In this document: one piece after another, positions 34,330-46,822 of the stretch | How the letters are laid out: the number at the start of each line of letters is the position of its first letter | Position numbering within the stretch: position 1 is the first letter of the stretch | DNA from: Tamarix chinensis | Taxonomy: Eukaryota; Streptophyta; Magnoliopsida; Caryophyllales; Tamaricaceae | Assembly (NCBI GenBank): GCA_030549775.1 | Contig: CM060174.1 | Location: 68,531,566-68,595,565, forward strand | Length of the DNA: 64,000 nt | Reading direction: 5' to 3' | Notes under the pieces: generated by a model | Seen by the model: only the letters and a program-made list of their open reading frames with translations | Told to the model about the DNA's origin: nothing | The model's database searches: none | Translations under genes and position numbers: made by a program

Positions 34330-35150
34330 AAAAAGATAGAAAATATCTTTGGATATTTCATTAAAATCTCTTCCTCTACCTCCCAAGCAGCCTTTTCAGC
34401 ACCATGCCGTAACCAAATGACCTCTACTAGTGGGACACTCTTCTTTCATTTCAATTTGGTCTTTTTGTCTAGGATGCTTACAAGACGTTCTTAATAAGTT
34501 AGAGATTCTTCAAGCTCTAACAACTCTACCTTTATTGCATGTGAAGGATTCGCCACATACTTCCTGAATGGGGATATATGGAAGACATCTAAATTTTACA
34601 TGACCACACCAACACGATCCATAATATCGTATAATAAAATGTACCTAGGGATAAGCTTACCCTTCCTACAAAACCTCATGACTCCATTAGTGGAAGAGAT
34701 CCTCAAGAGGACTCTATCACCCACCTCATAACCCTCGGTTTGTCTCCTCAAGTCTGCACAACTCCTCTATCTGTTTTGGGTTTTTATCATCTAATCCTAA
34801 ATCAATGAAATTTGCCTCATCATTTCCTAAATCATCTTTGGTACCAAAATAATCATTTTGTTAATATATTTCCAATATAAAGGACTACAACACTTTCTTC
34901 CATATATGGCTTTAAAAGGTTCCATCATGATACTAGCATGATAATTGTTGTTGTAGAAGAACTCAATCATGTCTAGGAAACCCTCCCAAGTACTCCTAAA
35001 ATCCATATGCTCAAAGCATATCCTCCATGGTCTAAATGGTCCGCTCTATCTTACCATCTATGTCTAGGTGAAAAGTAATACTTATCTTTAATTGAGTTCC
35101 AAAATTATCTTGTACGTTTACCAAAATAATGACAAGAATCTAGAGTCATG
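34330..35150 (-). pseudogene. Ty3/gypsy chromovirus pol fragment: integrase C-terminal half and chromodomain
   Basis: On the minus strand the translation gives 'DSRFLSLFW' (about 35,140, the integrase DSRFTS-RFW block), 'GGYALSIWI' or its neighbour frame 'FRSTWEGFLDMIEFFYNNNY' and 'MEPFKAIYGRKC' (about 34,930-34,900). Next come 'EVGDRVLLRISSTNGVMRF' and 'RKGKLIPRYI' (GPY/F-like, about 34,730-34,640), 'FRKYVANPSHAI' (about 34,550), and a chromodomain tail 'VPLVEVIWLRHGAEKAAWE' ending in EEEILMKYPKIF (about 34,430-34,335). The chromodomain places it in the Tekay-type chromoviruses, the group expected to own the long LTRs here. Both ends are truncated and no LTR is attached. Confidence 0.82.
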
Positions 35151-35162
35151 TTTTGACATAAT

Positions 35163-35312
35163 GTAATGGCACAACGTATTTCCTTTAAGCAATGTCTAGC
35201 TGCTCCATACTATATTCAAGAGCATGATGTTATTCGGTCTCTATTGACTGGTATGAATCTTCTTATGGAATTAGAGGTTCAAGTGGATGGTGATGATGGA
35301 AGGTTAGATTGT
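35163..35312 (+). pseudogene. Unrecognised 49-codon open fragment
   Basis: An ATG-initiated frame of 49 codons (MAQRISFKQCLAAPYYIQEH… to …DGDDGRLDC, then TGA) lies between the minus-strand chromovirus fragment and the minus-strand family E LTR. Codon use and amino acid balance look coding-like, unlike the low-complexity frames around it. It could be a remnant of gag or of a host gene. Its stop falls at the border with the LTR, so the frame may once have been longer. Confidence 0.25.
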
Positions 35313-36200
35313 TGAAATTGAATTAGTCGAAGTAAGATATTTAAGCAAGAATTGAGAAAGAATTTAACCAGCTTAAACTTTGAATGTTTCTCCTAGAAGA
35401 CATTCAAATCTCACTATCTAAGATTACTCCATGTATTCTTAGTTAGTATTATTAAATCACAAAAGATAGAAATAACCAAGTTCAATACTTGTATTAGAGT
35501 TCAAATGATTAAGCCAAGTGTTACAAGTGTTAACAACATGTATATATAGGAAACAGTACATTGCTAACTAGTACACTAAGATAGCTGAATGACACATATG
35601 ACAAATTAGCACATAAACTAGTAATAACAATGTAGCTATATCCTATATTATGCATGAGTCCACAAACAATAATAAAAAAAAACTCAATCTAATTATTACA
35701 TGAAAACAACTAACAAGAACATTAATAAAAATAAGGATGATGACTAGGATGTTTACTAGGTCTCTTGACTTGCGAAATTCACTTTCATGTATAATAGCTC
35801 CTTTTAACTTGTAATAAGTTTTAACACATGAAATATTACTTATGTTGACATATTAAAGTGGCTTGATCTTCTTCCTACAAATATGTTACATACCTAGAAG
35901 AATGACTTAAAGTAAACTCATTAGGGTTAGTTATGTCATTAATAGAAATACTAAAGAAATATAATGTGATTGGTTCCATAATTAAGTATGCTAAATATTT
36001 ATTATCTTGAGGATCTATATATGTTGATGCATCATTAACACACCACACCACAATTCCTAATTCTTCAATAACATCAAACTAAACAAAATCCTAGTAGTGG
36101 ATGTTTTTAATATGTAATGCATTGAGTTGATATGGTTTTTTATTGATGTAAGTTGTGATGAATAAATTTTGTCACTCACTATGTAAAATTAGAGATGAGT
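35310..36200 (-). mobile_element. Reina-like Ty3 element, 3' end and LTR (family E, minus strand)
   Basis: The reverse complement of about 35,780-36,060 matches the plus-strand copy at 54,690-54,950, including 'gatcctcaagataataa', 'catacttaattatggaac', 'tttaagtcattcttctagg' and 'tatgtaacatattt'. The next part, 35,310-35,770, matches the LTR at 54,960-55,390 ('gttcttgttagttgttttc', 'catgtgttaatac', 'ctaagattactccat' in complement). The LTR would end at TGTTGAAATTG (35,310 on the plus strand). 5' parts of the element are absent. The limit near 36,200 is approximate. Confidence 0.7.
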
Positions 36201-36479
36201 GTACAATGTGATTTTCACTAAATTTTTTTACTTTGTAATTTTCAAATTTTGTTAGATACTTAGTCAAATTACCTTATAGTTAGGAATGTTGCTCTATAAT
36301 GGGGTGTGAATAAATTTCTAACCATTATGTGTGTTTATAGTTGCACCATTGCCTTTCTTCTCTGGAATTGAGAATATAATCCTACAAAACATGAGAAGCT
36401 TGATTATTAGCCATATTATTCCAAAATAAATAGGGGCCAACTCTCTAGAATTTCCTATAGAAAAATAAGACACTCAATG

Positions 36480-37790
36480 TTTGGAGTGTTAAAATGATTT
36501 GGGTTGTGTGAGGTGGAGTAAGATGGGTTGTTGAGGCCTAAATTAGGGTTTTGGGATAAAACCCTAGAGTGAGATGTGGAGTGGACTTGAAGGATAAGTG
36601 TAAAGGGAGTGATTCATGCATTTCTAGGGTTAACATTTTCCGAATAAGATACTTAAGACATCAATCACTTAAAGTGGAAGATTGTTGAGTGGGGCCTAGA
36701 TCGGTCCACCGGTGAATAATAGTGGTAAGGGCATGATGTCCTATGTGTTTCCGGTTAACCGGCTATAATAGTGGTCAGGCTTTGTACCTGTGCGTTTTTG
36801 GTCTACTGGCTATAATAGTGGGGGATTCCGTGCTCAACAAAACCAAACATATTTGTGCTAAGACATGAAAAATACACTAATTACTTACAGTGAAACACCA
36901 TGCAAGCAGGGGCCAGACCGGTCCACTGGTGAATAACAGTGGCCAGGTACTAAGGTATCATGGAGACCGATCCACCGGTGAATAATAGTGCTTAGGGCAT
37001 GATGTCCTATGTGTTTTTGGTCCACCGACTATAATAGTGGGGTTCCCATACTCTCGTGGATTTGATAAAAAGTATGGTGTGAATCGACTTCTGATTAGAA
37101 ATTAATTAAGTAATTGAATCGGATTATATATGGGCATTTGTACTTTTACCTGGATTGTCATATGTAACTATGGTATCATATTGGTAATTATGCTCTTTTA
37201 TTATTCTACATTATTTATGTGTTGTTATGTGTTGGCCTTAGTACTCAGTTACCTTAATTAGTACGTAGCGTACTGATCATCTTTTTCATGGGTATTGCTA
37301 ATTCCCACTAGCAAAAGACCCTTTCTGACTTTGTATAGGCGGGTGAGACATCCGGTGGGGCTAAGTGTTGAGCATGTTTTGGATCAAAGTTCAAGAGTGT
37401 CATGGGCGTATTTTCTCTTTATGTGATTCTATTTCCTTTTGTTATTTCTTGTGTATCAGATTTACCCCTTTTGATTTATTATCTTGTATTGAGTATTTTA
37501 AATGAATCTTTTATTGGTTGTAAGCTTTTCTCTTTTGAATATGAATAATAATTCTTTATGCGTACTCTGATTTTTGTTTTACAACCATTTTAATGCCTTT
37601 TTGGAATTTAGATTGTATTAATTTATAATTGATTATTAATTTTCTTCTAGCCTTAGCACTTGGTACTGGAACGGTTGGAGAGAATTGGTTTGGCACTAAG
37701 TGTGGCGGTAAAATCCAAGAATTCACGGGTTTTAATTTAATATTTCTATTGTAATCAAACTCTTTAATTAGTTTGAGGTAGTAGCTTGGG
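36480..37790 (+). mobile_element. Truncated LTR-D, 3' part
   Basis: It is colinear with 10,080-11,440 of the solo LTR-D: 'ggagtgattcatgcat', 'cttaaagtggaagattgttgag', the ACCGGT…ATAATAGTGG array (36,689-37,033), 'cagttaccttaattagtacgtagcgtactgatc' (37,247-37,280), acceptor-like 'ttgtatag|gcggg' (37,341) and 'cttagcacttggtactggaacgg' (37,652-37,674). It stops before the terminal GGGGTGTTACA. The 5' two thirds, with TATA box and donor, are missing. A minus-strand LTR-C fragment follows directly. Confidence 0.8.
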
Positions 37791-38222
37791 CCCAATGCAT
37801 GATAAGTAGGGTTAGAAATCCTTAAGGAACAATATGGAATAGGGTTATCAAGGTTTCATTATGGTATAAGAAGTTTCCTAGAAAAATTGAGTTTTGAAAA
37901 TGTAATTAGTTCAACAAACTAGTTAACTGGCTTTACCTACTAGTTGACTTTTCTAATAACAAGTCATTAGTTCTCCAAATAAATCAATAAATTCGGTTGG
38001 ATAAAAAACTGTTTGGCTGAAATGATAACCTAGTCAATCAGTTCATAGAACTAGTTGATCGGCTTATTTGAAAAATCTATTTATTCCATTGTTAAAATTT
38101 ATTCAAATCCAAATTTTCCTCAAACTCAATTATTTTTCCAAATAAAAACCAACCATTATCAAATTTTAATAAACACTAAAACTTCCCATTCAAAAAAACT
38201 TACAAAAAGATGGGGTATTACA
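37791..38222 (-). mobile_element. Truncated LTR-C, 5' part (minus strand)
   Basis: It ends with GATGGGGTATTACA at 38,209-38,222, the complement of an LTR start TGTAATACCCC. CGACTGGTT-type motifs lie 140-320 bp inside (37,900-38,075), as in the solo LTR-C (115-220 bp inside). The rest of the LTR is missing at the junction with LTR-D. A plus-orientation LTR end is possible in principle, because these LTR ends are inverted repeats. Confidence 0.5.
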
Positions 38223-41200
38223 TGTTGCTCATTTTTTGTTTAGTTGAATCTAATTGAACAATAATATACAAACAAGTCATCACACAATCTAAGTTCTTAT
38301 GAACAATATTTCAAATAATATACATTGATTGATGACCAAAATAACCTTTTTCTCAAAATTCTTCCTCCTCTCTAATGGCTCTATTGATTGTTTAGATATC
38401 TTCCCCTTATAATTTTTAACCTAGCATCATAACTTCATATTAGAGGAGGGATTAGATATTGATAAATACTTAATATCCAAAACTTCACAAATTATTAAAG
38501 TAATGTGTATAAATATGATATATATATATATATAGATTACAATATAAATATTTGGATGTACTTTATTTATTTCAGCTTATTACTTTTAAGACATGAGCAT
38601 GTCCTCACAAGTGAAAGTTTAATTTTACATTATTTCTCTAAAATCTGTTTTAGTATTATTCCATTAGAAACTCATATACCAATAAACTCCATGAATATTG
38701 TAATTGATGTTCAAAATTGCCTACAAGTCTAGTAAACTTACATAGCATCACTCGAAATGGTTTAGCAAACAAAAATGCCACAAAAATATAAGCTATGAAA
38801 AAAAAATAACAACTTCTTTATCAGTCTAAACCAATTAAAAATTGTTTGTTACTTTGATGGTTCATTTTTTTTTTTAGTTTTAAGAGGTAAAGATCAAGTG
38901 GTTTACACCCTTACATATAAAATCAAGAAATAACCAAGTCTATAGTCACTATCTAACTTTAGTGGTATGTCTTATACTCATAGTCCTAAAATTAAAGATA
39001 TTCCCAATACTTCAAAAGAAATGAATCTACTTCCTATATTGAATCCTTTCTTTTCTTCACCCTAAGAAAATAATAACTAACTCAATATATTATCACTTGC
39101 ATCTATATTAGGAAATTATGTTAATATATTAAAAAGAATTCTTGAAAAAATTACATTTTGTGCATTTGATAGACATGTATAAACGTTTTCTAATTTATTA
39201 ACTTTAAATTAATGTCTAAATCAGTTTATCCTCAACTTGTAATTGTTAAATTTTATTATTAATCAAAAAAAATATGTTAATATCAATATAACATTTATTT
39301 TTACAATATCCTAAATAAATGTATGGTAACACTCAGCATATTTTAATAGGCTACTCATATTAATAAATATTTTTTATTGACTAAAATCTATATTTTAATA
39401 AAGAGTCCTCAAAAAATATTCAGATCTAAAATGCATAACAAGAATAAGCTATAACTTAAGTACATTAAGCCATATGTAGCAATATATTCGTTAGGTATCA
39501 AATTTTTGACAAAAAACTAGATAAAATTATAAAATGTTATCTAAAAAAATAATTAGATAAAGCATTCTAAACATAAAAGCATTACCTAAAATTAGTGGAT
39601 GAGAGTGTAATGATGAAATGTAGTGTGCAGGTTTAGTCAAATAGGGTATGGAAGAGAGATTTTGAGAGATAGTTGAATTTGGAGTTTAAGAGATAATTGA
39701 AGATAAAGATGTTGAGGTAGAAGGAAGATAATAATAGAAAGAAAATGAATTTGGGTGTTAGTATGAAGGAAATTGGCATGAATTGAGGGATCACCAAACA
39801 TACCTAATAGATATGCGCGTATTCACCTGATATTTTGAAAACGTTTAGGCTTATAAGAAACATGGTTAACCATTAGGTTTGAATGTAAAAACGAACAATG
39901 TTATCAATGGGGGGTTACATTAGTTAATTTCTAACTTGAATAGCTATTTTAGTATTTTTTTGAACAAGAAAGGGCTATTTTGACATTTGGTTACACAAAA
40001 AGGCCTAATGATAAATGGGATTATTAGCCCTTTAAAAAGGAAAAAACACTATTCTAAATATAAGATCATATGTGCACATCACATACATATCACATACTTA
40101 CACACAATAATATAACAATTATGTATCAATTACACATACATAACAACATAACAACATAACAACTTAAACATTTATTTTACTCCTTTTCTTACCACCAATA
40201 GTAATTCCACATAAAACCTTATTCTCCATCATATATGGTTCTTGTCACCAAAGGACTCTTATTTATAGTCACGCACTATATTGACTAAAACATCTCATCT
40301 CAACACCTTATAATTTTTGTATCTCCACCAAGAAAGTATTATTTCTCGAAACCCTAAATCAATGTTCAGTCATGAACACACTAACACTTCACCAAAAATC
40401 ATCAATTTCCATTACACCCAATGTAGTTAGAATTTCCCAAGTATATCATCCTTTAATCGATCTTAGTATCCAGACTATGTAGTATGTGTTTATAGAATAT
40501 GGTTAAATCATTAACTAAGTTGGATTAAACTATAGTTTTATGGTTTGGTTAATAATTAAAAAATTATAGTTTGTTTAAAAACTAATAAAAAAGGTTTAGT
40601 TAACTCTAAGTGGATTAAGATTACGGTTGTATAATTGTTGTTGGATATTTTATATATCAAATAATTAACCATGTTGAAATTGTATTATCCTATTATTATT
40701 TACTATTGCAATGGTGCATAACCTAGTAATTAGCCTGCCATCAACATTCTTGTTAAGCTTTCTTCTTCTTTTATTCTTATTTGAATGATGGGAAACATAT
40801 TAGTGATTTATGTGAGCTATTTCTTTAGTTATCTATTTCTTGTTCAGGAATTGTAACATCATTTTTGTTGCCGTAAATTTTGTGAACTTTTGAAAATTAA
40901 ATATTATAATTTTTTTATTTTATCTTAAGATATTGTTATATTCTTTGTACTTTTTGATTGACCACTAACTAGACCAAATAAAACTCCACAAATAAGGTTT
41001 CATTTGTTTAAATCAATTTTAAAATATCATTTAATTTTGTTAAGGAACAAAATTATGATTTGGTTTGGCTAAGAGTTTTAACCACCATTAATCAAATTAT
41101 GTACAGTAGGCATAACACTATCCAAAAGCCTTTTCATTCCATAAATTAATTTCATTTACACATCAAATTCAATAAAAATCCCTTTCCATTATCACAAATC

Positions 41201-41630
41201 ATCAATTATAGTTAAAAAGAAATACAATAATCATTTAAATATTTGAGTCCAATAACACGATAGACACAAGGTTGATTAAAAGGCTAACTCAAGGATACTA
41301 TCCTTTTGGAATAACTTAAGCACTACTAATGAATATAAGACCAAATATTTATACCAATTCCCAAACACTTAACACATGTAAAATTATGACACCAAGACAC
41401 TACATAACAGAACCAAAGGTTAGTGTAAAACAATTCAACAACTAATATTTCCTTATAAGGCTAATATAAGTCCTCAAATGAATTCAATTTAAATAGAACA
41501 ATTGAAATATTTTATGAAAGGTTCAAAGCATTGAAAATCAATTTCAAAAAACAAAATTCAAAGTTTGGAAATTGATTCACCCCGCTAGATAATTGATTGG
41601 AAAAACCAAGTCAAACTTCTGGTTACAACT
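38223..41630. other. 3.4 kb with no gene seen; AT-rich
   Basis: No convincing coding frame, rRNA or tRNA was seen on either strand. Minor features: AT microsatellite at 38,520-38,535; a purine-rich, moderately structured stretch at 39,595-39,790 ('gagagtgtaatgatg' to 'aaattggcatg'); AT-rich 'ggtttggttaa'-like words at 40,540-41,090 that resemble hAT subterminal DNA. Some of it may be the decayed interior or leader of the minus-strand element whose PBS-like site is at 41,636. Confidence 0.45.
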
Positions 41631-41635
41631 TAGCT

Positions 41636-41652
41636 TCTATACCAACTTTTAA
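41636..41652 (-). other. PBS-like LTR/internal junction of an old minus-strand Ty3 element
   Basis: On the minus strand it reads 'gtgttaaaagttggtatagaagc', nearly the junction of the 47,395 element (50,753-50,775: 'gtgttaaaagttggtatcag'). An LTR would lie to the right, from 41,653, interrupted by the solo LTR-D at 42,026, and the interior to the left. The LTR text 41,653-42,020 was not matched to another copy. Confidence 0.35.
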
Positions 41653-42020
41653 CACTCCTGAATTTACCACTAAAAAAATATTTTAATAAATCGATTATGG
41701 AAATTAAAAAAGAATGTACCACTACATCTAACTTAAAGCTAGGTGTTTACAACACCTAACCCATGTTCGATGTAAGGCTAAGTCATTTTACATTTACTTC
41801 AAACATTAATAAACTCAAAGATAGATCATCAAAATTATCATAAAACAATTTAAGAATTACACATTTCAATCATAAGACTAAGGTTTACAAATGCAAAAGA
41901 AATTTTGATTCAATAAATTAAAGAAATAAATTTTCAACACAATAAATAAATCATTAAATATCCCTACATTCAAACCTAATGACTCCAAAGATGGCCACTC
42001 AATGGCTAAACTAGTAACTA

Positions 42021-42025
42021 CATAT
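42021..42025. repeat. Target-site duplication CATAT, left copy
   Basis: CATAT at 42,021-42,025 and 46,818-46,822 directly flank the solo LTR-D; five of five bases match. Confidence 0.85.
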
Positions 42026-42388
42026 TGTAACACCCCAAAATTCATTATTTTTTTTCTTTAAAACGGAAGCAATTAAGATAGAAACACTTAAAACCTGTGA
42101 ATTCTGGGAATGTTACCGCCACACTTCGTACCAGACCGGTTCTCTTTGACCGTTCCAGTACCAAGTGCTAAGGCTAAAGAAAAGATTTACGTTAAATTCA
42201 AATTAACAATTCATAAAAGAATTCGAAAGATCATACAACAAAATCAGAGTACGCATAAACGTTTATTAACACTTGTAACTTCCAAATAGAAATACATTTA
42301 AACAAGATAAAACCCGATGGGTCAAATTCCGGATTGCCTACTCACTCAAGTCAGGCCTGCCACCCCAAAACAGTCTCTGATCTTAAAC

Positions 42389-44416
42389 CTGCACAAGAGG
42401 TCTGCTCCCCACCATCAGTGGATCATCACAGGACCCATCAACCAAGGTAGTATCAGTACGGGTCCAGTACTGAGTAAGGTGACTTGATCACTAAGGCCAA
42501 CACATAAATACATAAATCATGCAGGACGTAAAAGAGCATATTCATAAATGCATATGATCAACCAGGTAAAAGTATAAAGGCCCATGAATAATCTGAATTA
42601 ATCACTTAATTAATCTCTTATCAAAATCCGATTCACACCATACTTTTTATCAAATCCATGCGAGTACGGAAGCCCCCACTATTATAGCCGGTAGATCGGA
42701 GGCACATAAGGTAGCATACCCTAACCACTATTATAGCTGGTGGATCAGAGACACATAGGACTACGCGTCCTAACCACTATTCCTAACCGGTGGATCGGTT
42801 GGCTCCGGCTCACATGGTATTCCACTGTAAGTAATTAGTATCTTTTAAGCATTCTGGTTTGTGACTGTTGAGCTCGGGAACCCCCACTATTATAACCGGT
42901 GGATCGGTCACACATAGGACATCATGTCCTAACCACTATTATAATCGGTGGATCGGTCGCACATAGGGTAAAAACCCTAACCACTATTTCGAACCGGTGG
43001 ATCGGTTGGTCCCGTCTCAACGATCTTCCTCTTTAGATAATTAATGTTTTAAGTATCTTATTCAGAAGCTTTCACCATAGACATGCACGAATCATAAATC
43101 ATAAATTCCATATTCAACATCATACTTTATTCACCATTTACACATGTGCTACCACCAAACCCTAGACATGCACCATATACCCTACTTGACCCCCACAACC
43201 ATAGTCAATCACTCCAAACCCTAATTCAGTTACCTCCATACCCTTATAATGTCTTACGTATTATTTTTCACCCAAAACATTCAAACACCCAAATAACTCT
43301 TCTATTTCCTCCCTTACATCCCAAATCAACTCTTCACACGTAATTTCACTTCCATGCAAACCTTCGAACCTTTTTCATGTAAACCCTAAAATTCCATGTG
43401 AAGCCCTAAATTCAACCATGCAAACCCTAATACCACCATTCAATCATCAATTTCACCATGTAAATCCTAATACCACCATACAACTATAATTACCACCATA
43501 CAAACCTTGATATCATCATACAAACCCTAATACCAACATACATCCATTAATACCACCAAGTAAACCCTAGATTCCGTCATACAAAACCATAAATTCAATC
43601 CAACCAAAACCAAAGATTCACCCATACCAAACCCTAAATTCAAACCATAAAGATTCTTCCATACCAAACCCTAAATTCAAGCCATAAAGATTCTTCCACA
43701 TAAAATCATAAATTAGAATCTCCCAAGGAAAACTATAAATTGAATTCCCTCAAGCAAATCATAAATTAGATTCCCCCATATAATATCATAAATTACATTT
43801 TCCCAAATAACATCATGAATTAGATTCTCCCAAACAAATTATAAATTAACTCTCCCAATCAAATCATAACTTAAATTCTCCCATATAATATTATAAATTA
43901 CATTCTCCCAAATAACATCATAAACTAAATTCTACCAAAAAAATTATAAATTAACTCTCCCAATCAAATCATAACTTAAATTCTCCCATATAATATTATA
44001 AATTGCATTCTCCCAAATAACATCATAAACTAAATTCTCCCAACAAACCATAATTTAATTCTCCCAATCAATCATAAATTAAATTCTCCCATATAATATC
44101 ATAAATTAAATTCTCCCAAATAGCATCATAAACTAGATTATTCCTTATAAAACCATAAAATTTAGGTCAATTCACTTCCCTTAGTCAACTTCTTTCCCCA
44201 TCCTCCTTTTTCATCCTTCCTCTCACATCAACCACATCGACTTCCTCACATACACAACACATATCATCATACATAATTAATACACATACCATGCACAACA
44301 TACTTCAACTCCAAGTCATACCACATATAAAATATTTAATTATAATAAACATTAGATACATAACATGCGAAACACATAATACACATAAGCACATAAAAGG
44401 GCTTAGCACTCCTTAC
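42389..44416 (-). other. Putative intron in the LTR-D leader (minus copy)
   Basis: On the minus strand the donor is TTTTAG|GTAAGG (44,416) and the acceptor TTGTGCAG|GTT (42,389). They correspond to 9,337 and 11,131 in the plus copy. Conservation of both borders while the interior diverges is the reason for the call. Confidence 0.42.
42665..43010 (-). repeat. ATAATAGTGG tandem array (minus copy)
   Basis: Six units, seen on the plus strand as 'ccactattataaccggtggatcgg', with period about 55-60 bp. The array lies inside the putative intron. Confidence 0.85.
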
Positions 44417-45784
44417 CTAAAACGACACCGGTCTTGGAGCACGCTCCTATGCCTCCTTAGGGTTTTGACTAGTTTTACCTATTATATCAAAGCATACTAG
44501 AATTAGACTCTCTTATATAATTCTAACTTATTTCGAGGTTTGATTTTAGGATGACATTTTACTATTCAATAATTAACTATAGGAACTAATATAATTAATT
44601 CACTTATTTTCTTTTGAAAAGGTGATAAACTAAGGGTTTCTACCCTTCTCCCAAAATAGATTTAATAATATCATAACTATGATGATGATAATAATAAAAA
44701 TAATAAGAATAATAGTAATAAAAATAATTCGTAATATAAATAAAGTACAATAATATTAATGATACTTTTTATAAATAGAATATTAGATATTAATGATATC
44801 AAAATTCTTAAAATTAAAAGTTGGATTTCTAACCATCCCACAATGATAAACATAATACTATTCAGAATTGTGATAATAAAATTAATAATGTATATATACT
44901 TATATTATATTTTAATAAAGGTAATAATGATAATATAATTAAAATAATGTTGAAAAATGTTAATAATGTTAATAAAATTAATAAATGCGAGGCATAATTA
45001 AAATTTAAGGCCTCTGTTATTCCAGTAATAATCACAGTATCAACCAAATTATTATACTAATAATATTATTATTATTAATATTATTAAGAATAACACCAAT
45101 TATGTAAAAATCCAAGTAAATAGGTAAAGGCCGAGATAATTACTGTATATTACTCAATAATACTCCCAGACCTGTAACCAAAATTTAGAAATTAGAATAC
45201 AGTCAATATTACTAATAATAATAAGTATAATAATAATACTTAAAGTTGAATTAATACTAAAATTTTGGCTAAAATTAGAATAATTATAAATAATTCGAAA
45301 CTAAGTACTTAAAATGTCTATGGCATCACCTTGAGTTGGAGGATGTAGGTGGAACCGGCGGTGGTTCCCGGAGGTGGCCGGAAAATGGGTCTAAGGGGGC
45401 CAAAAATTAGGAAAATGGGTGATGGAGAGGAAGAAAATTAAAATATTTATATGGGGTTGTAGAGGATAATTAGTAGGAGTTAATAGTTGGTTTAATAGGT
45501 GTTAGAAGTGGCGGATGTGGCGGCGGATGGTGGCTTAAGGTTTCGGGGTAAATATTCTGGCTAAATGGATAGCAAACTTTGCACGGTTACGGAGGCTCGT
45601 GCAAGAAGAATCGAAGGTTTAGAATGGTTTAGTTAGCTAGATGGAGTTTCAGGGAAGAGTTTGGAATGCAGAGGTGACGCTGAGGTTGACTATCGGAGCC
45701 GGACGGGGCGTCTGAATCTGCGGTGGCTGGGTTTCTTACTTAGGGTTTCGGGAAAGAAAAGATTTCAAAAACATCCATAACTAG

Positions 45785-45793
45785 GATATATAT
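45785..45793 (-). promoter_or_regulatory. TATA box of the minus-strand LTR-D
   Basis: On the minus strand the sequence reads CTCTATATATATCCTAG. It is the counterpart of 8,050-8,057 in the plus copy. Confidence 0.5.
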
Positions 45794-46822
45794 AGAGTTT
45801 AGATGGGTTATTAGGGTTTTGGGGGTCGCCTAGGTGGTATTGTATGCTAGGGTTATGGTGGCCGGTGGCAGGAATCGACCATCGATCATTTGGGTCGGGG
45901 CCGAAATTTTGCGAGCCAAAAGAGAAGGAACGAGCGAGAGTTGAGGATAATTGATCGTTCCAAGTCAATGTTCGAGTCAAGAGGAAGAAAAAGAAGGGTG
46001 AATCGGTCGGTCAAGTTCCGCGTAGCCGTCGCTGCCATTATCGGGCGCAGGAGTTGTAGCAGCGGCGACGTCAGGGAAGAAGAAGGGAGGAGATGGGGGG
46101 GCTGGACCGGTTCGCGGGGAAGAAAGAAAGAAAAAGGGAGGGAGACCGGGCGGTCGGCGCAGGTCGAAGGATTATTAAACGCAACGCGGCGTTTTCGTGA
46201 GGAACGACAAAGAACGCGGCGCAGCGTGGGACGGTAAGGAGGCCGGTCGCGCGGGCTGGGCCGAGGAGGAAGAAGAAAAGAAAGATTGGGCCGCAGTTGG
46301 CCCAGTTCGGGGAAAAAGAAGAGGAAAAAGAAAAAGAAGAAAAAGAAAGAAAAAGAAAGGAAAAAGGAAGAAAGAAAAAGAAAAAGGGAAAAAGGAAAGG
46401 GCAAAAGTAATTAGGTTAGGGCCAATTAAATTAATCTGAATATTTAGGATATTTAAAGAAAATAATATTTAAATCCATTTTTGAGGCTAAATTAGGATTT
46501 TTAAAAGATTTTCCATAAATTCCATTTTAATTAGCAAAACACTCTAATTTTCTTCCATTAAATTATTTATAAAATTAATATTATTTTAAAACTATTTTCT
46601 CCTTATTATTTTAAATAAAATAATTTATTTAATTTAATTTCAAAATAAAATGCTTAATTAGCTAAAATACCAAAATTCTTTTCTAATAAAAATACTTATA
46701 AATTTCTTCTTGAATTGCCCTAATTAATTCAATTTAAAAATAATTTATTTAAATAATTCTTATAATAAATATCCTTTAAATGTAGTTTATAAAATTAAAA
46801 ATTTTTGGGGCATTTCACATAT

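Larger units (their letters stand above)
42026..46817 (-). mobile_element. Solo LTR of a Ty3/gypsy chromovirus, LTR-D family (4.79 kb, minus strand)
   Basis: Its plus-strand ends are TGTAACACCCCAAAATTC and GGGGCATTTCA, the complement of the 7,018-11,488 ends, and it is flanked by a perfect CATAT duplication. Going backwards it shows the same parts: 'gttccagtaccaagtgctaaggc' (42,153-42,175), acceptor (42,389), TACTGAG-type motif (42,470), array (42,665-43,010), long degenerate 'cccaaataacatcataaactaaattctccc' repeats (43,680-44,140), donor (44,416), AT zone (44,570-45,300), GC-rich leader (45,330-46,310) with TATA at 45,785-45,793, and polypurine tract (46,310-46,400). It is about 320 bp longer than the other solo copy. 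No coding body remains. The perfect duplication suggests it is younger than most repeats here. Confidence 0.9.

Noticed and set aside
38223..41630. Host gene in the 3.4-kb unassigned stretch
   Set aside because: No open frame above about 75 codons with balanced composition on either strand, and no splice-linked series of exons could be assembled by eye.
45886..46439. Overlapping open frames up to 172 codons on both strands, and similar ones at 7,420-8,522
   Set aside because: They lie in the GC-rich, purine/pyrimidine-biased leader of LTR-D, are low in complexity (runs of S/F/L or K/E/R) and are not conserved as protein between the two copies.
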